DNA of 13,918 nt from DASQVO01 sp035640715 (GTDB lineage: Bacteria; Actinomycetota; Actinomycetes; Streptosporangiales; Streptosporangiaceae): positions 1-13,918 of the forward strand of contig DASQVO010000068.1 of NCBI GenBank assembly GCA_035640715.1, read 5' to 3'. The notes under the pieces were generated by a model. The model had not been told where the DNA came from, did not search any database, and was given only the letters and a program-made list of their open reading frames with translations. Of this stretch, positions 1-5,348 are shown in pieces; within the stretch, counting starts at the first letter, position 1; each line of letters begins with the position of its first letter. Position numbers and translations under genes: made by a program.

Positions 1-113
1 TACCGCGGGGAGCGGCCCTCGAGCCACCAGTGCAGGGTTGACGGCGCCACCCGGAGCAGGCGCGCGGCGACCGCCTCGGTGTACATCTCGCGGTTAAGAA
101 TGGTGACGTCCAC
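1..113 (-). CDS. HTH/DUF433-type small protein, N-terminal part, runs off the window
   Basis: Reading leftwards from a GTG at 113, 37 codons stay open to the window edge. The peptide begins with a short hydrophobic strand and then reads TEAVAARLLRVAPSTLHWWL, a compact helix-turn-helix of the MerR/excisionase type. The same arrangement opens many actinobacterial DUF433-domain proteins, which are small DNA-binding, antitoxin-like proteins. An AGGAG lies about 19 bases upstream of the GTG, which is too far for a normal site, so the start could instead be the ATG at codon 10 or further upstream. The family call rests on the HTH pattern and on the residues before it. The DUF433 part itself would lie outside the window. 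It is divergent from the NUDIX fragment, only about 35 bases away. Confidence 0.5.
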   Translation of the reverse strand, partial: MDVTILNREMYTEAVAARLLRVAPSTLHWWLEGRSPR

Positions 114-147
114 GGGGTCAGTGTGACACGTTCTCCTGCTATGCGAG

Positions 148-462
148 GTGCTCGCGAAGCGCCCCGTGCAGTGCGCCGTCCGCGAATGCGAGGAGGAGAC
201 CGGCATCGTCGCCGAAGTCACCGGCTTCCTCGGCGTCTACTCCAACCCGGCGCACATCATCGAGTACACCGACGGGGAAATCCGGCAGCAGTACGAAGCC
301 GCCTACATCGGCCGCCCGGTGGGCGGCGCTCCGACGGTGAACGACGAGGCCGACGGCGTGCGCTGGGTCCTGCCCGAGGAACCCGACGGACTCGACATCC
401 ACGCGAGCATGCGGGAGCAGATCGGCCACTACCTCTCCCGCAATTACCCCTATCTGGGCTGA
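148..462 (+). pseudogene. NUDIX hydrolase fragment lacking its N-terminus
   Basis: The 104-codon frame contains RECEEETGI, the second half of the Nudix box (consensus REUXEEXGU, where U is a bulky aliphatic residue), which carries the glutamates that bind the catalytic divalent metal. C-terminal strands with the typical EADGVRWV segment follow, and the frame ends at TGA 460-462. Family members are usually about 140-160 residues long, and the first beta strands and the glycine-rich first half of the box are missing. The residues before the box (LAKRP) do not look like a Nudix protein. The open frame reaches back only to about 127, where it meets a stop and the divergent small gene. I read this as a 5'-truncated remnant. 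A very short divergent Nudix protein started at GTG 148 is possible but would lack the conserved glycine. It is convergent with the HD-domain gene, with six bases between the stops. Confidence 0.65.
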
Positions 463-468
463 GGGAGC

Positions 469-1032
469 CTACAAGGCGAGCCCAGCCGCACGGCGCCGTG
501 CCTGCACCCGCGCCACGCTCTCGTGGATGGCGGGTGCGGCCCGGCGGATGAACCGTCCGACCACGCTGTCCGTACCGTAGCGACCGAGGATCTCGTCCAC
601 CCGCGCGTAAGACGTCGTCGGCATCCCATCGGGAGTGGTGGTCATGTCGCAGTACACCAGGGCGTCCACTAGGAGCCCGTCATCCAGCTGCGGAAACTCT
701 GTCGCCAGGGCCTCCCGCAGCCCCCGCTCCTCGGCTTCCAGCAGTGCGAAGGAGTGGTTGGCCACTAGCCGCACGACCCGCTCGTCCACCACAGGCAGCG
801 TCCGCAGGTGGCGAGCCCCGTCCAGAGGGTGGAAGCCCGTTAGGGCCACGGCCGGCGCGTACCCGATGTCATGCAGCACTGCGGCTGCCCCAAGCGCCTC
901 GGCATCCTCCCCGAGGACCGGAGCCAGCGACTCGGCGCGGGCTGCTACCCCGCGGGTGTGAGCCCACCGGCGCGGCAGGGGCTTAGCGAGCAAGGACTCC
1001 GCAAGTTCGTACGCCCAACCGACCACAGCCAT
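469..1032 (-). CDS. HD-domain metal-dependent phosphohydrolase
   Basis: The 187-residue protein shows the HD-superfamily metal-binding pattern: His25 in WAHTRGV, the His54-Asp55 pair in VLHDIGYAP, further histidines at 68 and 93, and Asp129. Proteins of this type hydrolyse phosphate esters such as nucleotides using one or two divalent metals. The substrate cannot be read from the sequence. No signal peptide or membrane segment is seen, so it should be cytoplasmic. The open frame extends upstream to 1395, but codons above 1032 give an unlikely peptide and run through the divergent dioxygenase gene. The ATG at 1030-1032 begins right at the conserved domain. No clear Shine-Dalgarno sequence precedes it, and instead a 12-base palindrome sits seven bases upstream. 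It is transcribed divergently from the broken dioxygenase gene, with 171 bases between the starts. Confidence 0.8.
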   Translation of the reverse strand: MAVVGWAYELAESLLAKPLPRRWAHTRGVAARAESLAPVLGEDAEALGAAAVLHDIGYAPAVALTGFHPLDGARHLRTLPVVDERVVRLVANHSFALLEAEERGLREALATEFPQLDDGLLVDALVYCDMTTTPDGMPTTSYARVDEILGRYGTDSVVGRFIRRAAPAIHESVARVQARRRAAGLAL

Positions 1033-1038
1033 GGCAGT

Positions 1039-1050
1039 GAGCGTACGCTC
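1039..1050. promoter_or_regulatory. 12-bp perfect palindrome in front of the HD-domain gene
   Basis: GAGCGTACGCTC is a perfect 12-base palindrome six bases upstream of the HD-gene ATG, where a ribosome-binding site would normally sit. It could be an operator, or a chance GC palindrome. The rest of the 1033-1203 gap between the two divergent starts shows no convincing -10/-35 pair. Confidence 0.3.
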
Positions 1051-1203
1051 CGCCCATGCGGCGCCGGAGCGTCGATCAGGTTTGCCGACTCCGTCGCTGA
1101 TCTGGTGATCGGGTGTCGGTGCTGGCTGCGACTGATGTCCGGGCGCGGGCAGCGCGGGTAATCCGGTTGCTGGGCGAATGCGCTGCCTGTTGCACTGAAC
1201 TGC

Positions 1204-1616
1204 ATGACGACGATCACTGGCGAGGCCCGGACCGCGTTCTGCCAGCAGGGGTTCGTGGTGATTCCCGACGTGCTCAGCGGCGGGCAGATCATCGCGGGGC
1301 GCAAGGTGATCGCCGCGATGCTGGAGCAGCAGCCTCACGCCGACGATCACGTCGGGCCATATTTCCTGTGGCCACGCTTCCCTGCGGCTGGCCATCCGCT
1401 GGTCGACTTCTACCGGGAGACGGGCATCGGGGAGCTCGCCGCCCAGTTGCTGTGTGCGGATTCGCCGTCGAAGACCCCGATTTCGCGCAGGTGGCGACGA
1501 CGATCCCGCCCTGGCCGCATCGGCCGGGCGGCCCGCACGTCGACGGACTGACGCCGGGCGAACCGGACGGGCGCCCTGGCTCCTTCTCGCTGCTCGCCGG
1601 CGTGTGGCTCACCGAC
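1204..1616 (+). pseudogene. Phytanoyl-CoA dioxygenase (PhyH)-like gene, frameshifted and truncated by an insertion sequence
   Basis: From ATG 1204 the protein starts like actinobacterial PhyH-family Fe(II)/2-oxoglutarate oxygenases, with GFVVIPDVLS, VGPYFLWPRFP and GHPLVDFYRETGIGELAAQLL. Near 1461 the reading moves by one base and continues as FAVEDPDFAQVATTIPPWPHRPGGPHVDG. This includes the HxD iron ligands (His-Val-Asp). Adding one T at 1461-1462 restores a continuous, family-like frame. The match carries on to GSFSLLAGVWLTD at about 1616 and then stops abruptly where insertion-sequence DNA begins. The distal histidine and the 2-oxoglutarate-binding arginine are absent, and no continuation is visible beyond the IS at 2703, so the insertion was probably accompanied by a deletion. 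The family hydroxylates small molecules, and the substrate is unknown. The gene cannot give an active enzyme as written. Confidence 0.75.
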
Positions 1617-2715
1617 CATTGGCCTACCTGGGTGTAACCAGCGCTTTCGCCTTGCTGCGCCTGCTGCCGATAGCGATCGGGATAAAAACATCGAGATACT
1701 CGCCCTGCACCACCAGATCACGGTGCTGGAACGCCAACTCGGCAACGAACGGGTGCGGTTCACCCCGGGCGATCGGGCGTTCCTGGCAGCCTTGCTCCAT
1801 CGGCTACCGGTGGACGTGCCCGGCAGAGTGCGGCTGCTGGTGCGCCCGGACACGGTGCTGCGCTGGCACCGCGATCTTCTCGCGCGCCGCCACGCGGCGG
1901 CCTCCCGGCCCAAGCGCCCTGGCCGGCCGCCGACCGTGCGCTCCGTGCGAGCCTTGGTGTTGCGCCTAGTGAGGGAGAACCCCAGTTGGGCTACCGGAGG
2001 GTGCACGGCGAACTGCTGGTTCTGGGCGTGAAGGTGGCCGCGTCCACCGTGTGGGAGATCTTGCAGCAGGCCGGAGCCGATCCGGCACCGGAGCGGGCCT
2101 GCAGCACGAGGGCGGATTTCCTGCGTTCCCAGGCCGGCGCTCTGCTGGCATGCGACTTCTTTGAGACGGTCACCTTGTCCGGGGCGCGGATGTACGTGTT
2201 TGCCGTCATCGAGCACGCCAGCCGCCAGATCCGAATCCTGGGCACGACTGCGCACCCGACCGCCGCCTGGGTGGCGCAGGCCGCGAAGAATTTGGTCATG
2301 GACCTTGAGGACACGGGCTGCCGGGCGCGATATCTGATCCGGGACCGGGACGAGAGGTTCCCCGTCCTGTCCGATGCCGTCCTGAAGGATGCGGGGATCG
2401 AGGTCGTGCTCAGCGGCGCTCAGATGCCGAGAATGAACTCGATCATGGAACGTTGGGTGCAGACCTGCCGGCGCGAACTGCTGGACCGGACCTTGATCTG
2501 GAACCAGCGGCACCTGCTCCACGCTCTACGCGAGTCCGGGCAGTTCTGCAACGGACACCGCCCGCACCAGGGCATCACCAGCGCCCGCCCGCTGTACCCC
2601 TTGCCCACGCCGATCGCCGATCCGAAGCAGATTGCCCGCCCCGGCATACGACGATGCGATCGCCTTGGCGGCATTATCCACGAGTACGAGCACGCCGCCT
2701 GACGTGCACGGATGA
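1617..2715 (+). mobile_element. Insertion sequence with rve-type DDE transposase (approximate limits)
   Basis: The left limit is set where the dioxygenase homology stops, and the right limit just after the transposase stop at 2702. The transposase is of the integrase-core kind widespread in Actinobacteria (IS3/IS481-like catalytic domain). I searched by eye for terminal inverted repeats and a target duplication near both limits and found none that I trust, so the ends are uncertain by tens of bases. The element interrupts the PhyH-like gene and is itself decayed. Confidence 0.6.
1672..2702 (+). pseudogene. Integrase-core (DDE) transposase with two frameshifts
   Basis: The frame beginning SDRDKNIEILALHHQITVLERQL at 1672 matches the usual N-terminal region of actinobacterial integrase-core transposases. 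It runs to about 1988, where NPSW should be followed by GYRRVHGELL. That continuation lies in the next frame, and adding one G at 1988-1990 rejoins them. The second part (1986-2702) holds the catalytic domain: LLACDFFETVTL with the first Asp, a second conserved stretch around LIRDRDERF, and MNSIMERWVQTCRRELLDR with the likely Glu. The C-terminal part reads HRPHQGI and ends HEYEHAA. Upstream, FALLRLLP is in a third frame, and one extra base near 1671 would create an ATG-Ser-Asp-Arg start. If the shifts are real, the element cannot move without help in trans. Programmed frameshifting is not suggested, since I see no slippery A-tract at 1988. Confidence 0.8.
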
Positions 2716-2824
2716 GGTTTTCGGCAAGGGCAGCGTCGACGTACCCCCGGAGGCGTTCGTCGCCGCCCTGTCCACGGGTATCCCTCAGGACAATGGGTAC
2801 CCCTCAGGACAGGGCAAGAAGTAG
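2703..2824 (+). other. Possible 3' remnant of an unidentified gene after the IS
   Basis: The frame from about 2709 to TAG 2822-2824 reads DEVFGKGSVDVPPEAFVAAL and then a polar tail. Its third positions are GC-rich, unlike random intergenic DNA. It is open to the IS end and could be the tail of a gene whose front was lost on insertion. It does not resemble the C-terminus of a PhyH protein. I do not recognise the family, and it may not be coding. Confidence 0.25.
2776..2811. repeat. Tandem imperfect 17-base repeat upstream of the LLM oxidoreductase
   Basis: GGGTATCCCTCAGGACA (2776-2792) is followed after two bases by GGGTACCCCTCAGGACA (2795-2811), with 16 of 17 bases identical and a 19-base period. 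The pair sits inside a wider inverted repeat, CCCTGTCC at 2766-2773 with GGACAGGG at 2807-2814. It lies 30-65 bases before the ATG of the next gene, a sensible place for an operator, but it may be a simple duplication within the remnant. Confidence 0.45.
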
Positions 2825-2840
2825 TTGTTTGGAGCGAGTG

Positions 2841-3689
2841 ATGGATCTTGGCCGGGTGGGCGTCTGCAGTCTCGAGCACGGCGACAAGGACCCCGCGGCC
2901 GCGGGCGCGATCCGCGAGGCGACGACGGAGCTGGAGGATCTCGGGTACGGCGCGATCTGGCTGGGCCGCTGCCCGGGCGTGCGGGACGCGGTGCCGCTGC
3001 TGGAGGCGACGTCCCGGATCGTGGTCGCGACCGGGATCCTCAACATCTGGGCGCACGACGCGGCCGACGTCGCGGCCCAGCGCTCCGAGGTGGACGCTGC
3101 CCACCCGGGCCGCTTTCTGCTGGGACTCGGTGCCAGCCACGCCGCGCTCGTCAAGGACTACCGCAGGCCGTACACCGCCATGGTCGCCTATCTCGACCGG
3201 CTCGACGCGGCCGGTTCGCGGCCTGCCGACCGGGTGCTCGCCGCGCTCGGCCCGCGCATGCTCGCGCTGTCCCGCGACCGCGCCGCCGGTGCCACCTCGT
3301 ACCTCGTGACTCCCGAGCACACCGCGACCGCCCGGCAGATCCTCGGCCCGGACGCGCTGCTCGCCCCCGACGTCAACGTCGTGCTCGACGCCGACGCCGA
3401 CCGGGCACGCGCCGTCGCCCGGCAGCACCTCGACTTCTACCTGCGGCTGCCGAACTACACCAACAACCTGCTGAGGCTCGGCTTCACCGAGGACGATCTG
3501 CTCGACGGCGGCAGCGACCGGCTCATCGACGCCACCTTCGCCTGGGGCGACACCGACGCCGTACGGGAACGCGTGACCGCCCACCAGGCCGCGGGAGCCG
3601 ACCACGTCGTCCTGCTGGTCGTCACGGGTGAGCGCCCGGCACTACCCCGGGCGCAGTGGCGCGAGCTCGCCGCGGGACTGGACATGTGA
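2841..3689 (+). CDS. LLM-class F420-dependent oxidoreductase
   Basis: This 282-residue cytoplasmic protein fits the luciferase-like monooxygenase superfamily and most resembles the actinobacterial subgroup of probable F420-dependent oxidoreductases (TIGR03620-like). The visible pattern is LGRVGVCS at the N-terminus, ELEDLGYGAIWLGR (the usual strand and helix after the first barrel strand), and ATSRIVVATGILNIWAHDAADVA. After that come HPGRFLLGLGASHAALV, a hallmark of the F420-binding barrel, and YLVTPEHTATARQILGP. Such enzymes use reduced deazaflavin F420 to reduce or oxidise small organic substrates. The substrate is not predictable here. ATG 2841 is preceded by GGAG at 2831-2834 at good spacing, and a GTG directly before it is a weaker alternative. 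The length and sequence look intact, so this gene is a contrast to the decayed DNA on its left. Confidence 0.88.
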   Translation: MDLGRVGVCSLEHGDKDPAAAGAIREATTELEDLGYGAIWLGRCPGVRDAVPLLEATSRIVVATGILNIWAHDAADVAAQRSEVDAAHPGRFLLGLGASHAALVKDYRRPYTAMVAYLDRLDAAGSRPADRVLAALGPRMLALSRDRAAGATSYLVTPEHTATARQILGPDALLAPDVNVVLDADADRARAVARQHLDFYLRLPNYTNNLLRLGFTEDDLLDGGSDRLIDATFAWGDTDAVRERVTAHQAAGADHVVLLVVTGERPALPRAQWRELAAGLDM

Positions 3690-3701
3690 GTCAGCGGGGG
3701 C

Positions 3702-3715
3702 AGGCGTCGACGCCT
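3702..3715. repeat. 14-bp perfect palindrome after the LLM oxidoreductase
   Basis: AGGCGTCGACGCCT begins 12 bases after the LLM gene's stop. It has no loop, so it is a poor intrinsic terminator; a protein-binding site or chance is equally possible. The surrounding 3690-3882 stretch has no other clear gene or signal on the plus strand. Confidence 0.3.
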
Positions 3716-3882
3716 ACACCATTGCCACGAGGGCTGCCATCGCCGCACCCTGCGCCCAGCGGATAGGCAGCCTCATGCCCCGGATTGTAAGGCCGATGCC
3801 ATGTGCGGTATAGCGGGCCGAGGCGTGGCCACCGGCCCGGCAGCCGCCGTGCAGGATGTCGAACAGATGCGGCATGACCTCG

Positions 3883-4029
3883 ATGCGCGACTTCATCAAC
3901 GTCTCTCTCGAACGGCAAGTCCTCGGGATCACGATCATGCTCGGCGTCATGGGGTCGCTGCTGGGCACCATGGGCGCGATCGGCGGAGCCGAGCTGCGCG
4001 AGAACCGCCGGCGGCGCAACGCCGTCTAA
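3883..4029 (+). CDS. Possible 48-residue single-pass membrane protein
   Basis: The frame from ATG 3883 encodes a polar N-terminus (MRDFINVSLERQ), one long hydrophobic glycine- and methionine-rich segment at residues 13-36 (VLGITIMLGVMGSLLGTMGA and a few more), and a basic tail ending in four consecutive arginines near the C-terminus. About nine in ten third positions are G or C. The layout is that of a small bitopic membrane protein with its arginine tail inside. In-frame ATGs at 3874 and 3856 are alternative starts, and none has a good Shine-Dalgarno sequence. A minus-strand frame (3714-4019) shares the same third positions, so codon bias cannot decide between the strands. I prefer the plus frame because its peptide is more protein-like. 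It lies 82 bases upstream of the sugar-kinase gene. I do not recognise the family, and no function is assigned. Confidence 0.42.
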   Translation: MRDFINVSLERQVLGITIMLGVMGSLLGTMGAIGGAELRENRRRRNAV

Positions 4030-4067
4030 CAGCGGTCGCGGTGCATGATGCGCCGGCTGGGGGAAGC

Positions 4068-4081
4068 AGACCTGTGGGTCT
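4068..4081. promoter_or_regulatory. Short inverted repeat upstream of the PfkB-family kinase
   Basis: AGACCTGTGGGTCT, with 5-base arms and a 4-base centre, lies 31 bases before the kinase start. It could be a small operator. The arms are short enough to occur by chance. Confidence 0.22.
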
Positions 4082-4111
4082 CTGGTCATCTCTGGCACGA
4101 GGAGGGCCGTA

Positions 4112-5107
4112 ATGGCAACGTCTGCCAGGCCGGGCGATGACCTGTCCCGTGATGAGCGGGCGCAGCGGGTCGCGCCGCGAGCCATGGTCTTCGCTCCTTC
4201 CCCGCTGCTGACCGTCACGGTCGAGCAACGGCCTGATGGCTCACCGCAGACGCATCTGCACGCTGGCGGGCAGGGCGTGTGGATCGCCCGGCTGCTGGCG
4301 AGGCTGGCCGTCGAGGTGCGCCTGTGCGGGCCATTCGGCGGCGAGATCGGTGCGGTGCTGCCCACGCTGGTGCAGCGTGAGGGCATCGGAATTTGCCGCT
4401 CGCCATCCGCCGCCGACAACGGCAGCTACGTCCATGACCGGCGGAGTGGTGAGCGCCGGGTCATCGCCTCGGCCCCGCCTCCTCCCCTGGGACGGCATCA
4501 GCTCGACGAGCTTTTCAACATGGCGGTGGTTGAAGGCCTGGAATCGGACGTCGCGGTGCTGGCCGGGCCCGATGGTGAGCATGTGCTGCCACCTGACACC
4601 TACCGCCGGCTGGCCAGCAATCTGGTTACCGGAGGCGTGCCGGTCGTCGCGGACCTGTCCGGCGAATGCCTCACTGCCGCCGTGGCAGGCCGGGCCACGG
4701 TGCTGAAGGTCAGCCACGAAGACCTGATCGGCGACGGCCGCGCCCAATCGGACGATCCGGCCGAGTTGATGAGGGCCATGGGAGCCCTGGCCCGGGACGG
4801 GGCCACGACCGTGATCGTGTCCCGCGCGGCCGAGCCAGCGCTGGTCCTGGCCGATGGCCGCTTTGCCGAGGTGCACATGCCCGTATTCGAAGGGGCAGAT
4901 CCTCGCGGTGCCGGTGACTCGATGACAGGCGGCCTGGCCGCCGACCTGGCCCGGGGGACTGACCTGACACAGGCCTTGCGGCTCGGCGCCGCGGCCGGCG
5001 CCCTCAACAGTACCCGGCACGGGCTGGCGACAGGCGACCGTGAGCAGATCGAACGGCTCGCCCGCCGGATCGAGATCCGCCCACTGGAAAGGGATTCTGT
5101 TCCTTGA
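4112..5107 (+). CDS. PfkB-family (1-phosphofructokinase-like) carbohydrate kinase
   Basis: The 331-residue protein is a ribokinase/PfkB-fold sugar kinase. The first signature is HAGGQGVWIARLLARL at about 51-66, with Gln where many members have Lys. The second is DPRGAGDSMTGGLAADL near 263-279, with the anion hole GAGD and catalytic base Asp269. It probably phosphorylates a sugar or sugar phosphate in the cytoplasm with ATP. The GGQGVW variant occurs in an actinobacterial subgroup annotated 1-phosphofructokinase family hexose kinase, so the true substrate is open. The first 20 or so residues are polar and may not belong to the fold; an ATG at codon 25 is possible, but GGAGG at 4101-4105 is ideally spaced for ATG 4112. 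The gene is followed by a strong hairpin at 5270-5316. Homologues often sit beside universal-stress genes in low-oxygen regulons, but none is seen here. Confidence 0.85.
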   Translation: MATSARPGDDLSRDERAQRVAPRAMVFAPSPLLTVTVEQRPDGSPQTHLHAGGQGVWIARLLARLAVEVRLCGPFGGEIGAVLPTLVQREGIGICRSPSAADNGSYVHDRRSGERRVIASAPPPPLGRHQLDELFNMAVVEGLESDVAVLAGPDGEHVLPPDTYRRLASNLVTGGVPVVADLSGECLTAAVAGRATVLKVSHEDLIGDGRAQSDDPAELMRAMGALARDGATTVIVSRAAEPALVLADGRFAEVHMPVFEGADPRGAGDSMTGGLAADLARGTDLTQALRLGAAAGALNSTRHGLATGDREQIERLARRIEIRPLERDSVP

Positions 5108-5269
5108 TGCATGCGCGGCCGCCCAGGCCCTCGACTGGTTCGCCCGGCGCGCCGACAAGCCCATCGTCGCGCCTGGAGCACCTCCCGGGCCTCCAGCACG
5201 TGCCGGAGTTCGGCCTCGGTGGCGAGGCTGCATCATCGCGGCATACCAGCCTGCTGACCGCGACAATGC
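5108..5269 (+). other. Spacer after the kinase, possibly holding a decayed gene piece
   Basis: Between the kinase stop and the terminator, a short stretch (about 5109-5170) reads CAAAQALDWFARRADKPIVA, with G or C in every third position, as in real actinobacterial coding DNA. It has no start of its own and soon degenerates into proline-rich translation. I do not recognise it. It may be a relic of a gene once coupled to the kinase. Confidence 0.2.
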
Positions 5270-5316
5270 CGCGACGCCGTGCTGACACATTGGGAAGATG
5301 TCAGCACGGCGTCGCG
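5270..5316. terminator. Strong bidirectional hairpin terminator between convergent genes
   Basis: CGCGACGCCGTGCTGACA (5270-5287) is perfectly complementary to TGTCAGCACGGCGTCGCG (5299-5316), giving an 18-bp stem with an 11-base loop. It lies between the plus-strand kinase (stop 5107) and the minus-strand glycosidase (stop at 5349-5351), so it can end transcription from both. There is no T-tract, as is common for actinomycete terminators. Confidence 0.8.
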
Positions 5317-5348
5317 AGCCAGCCCGGGAGAGGGCGAGCTAGGTCCTG

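Noticed and set aside
1033..1395. Upstream extension of the HD-domain protein to 308 residues
   Set aside because: The added sequence is low-complexity, unlike the family, and overlaps the divergent dioxygenase gene. The conserved part begins at ATG 1032.
1617..2715. Terminal inverted repeats and target duplication of the insertion sequence
   Set aside because: No matching pair could be found by eye near either limit, so none is reported.
3714..4019. Minus-strand frame of about 101 codons opposite the small membrane protein candidate
   Set aside because: It shares third positions with the plus frame, so GC3 does not favour it, and its first half looks like random Arg/Ser/Pro sequence. It remains a possible alternative.
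4068..4081. A DosR/DevR-type dormancy box before the PfkB-family kinase
   Set aside because: The 5-base arms only loosely resemble that motif, and no universal-stress or other dormancy gene is adjacent. It is kept only as an unnamed inverted repeat.
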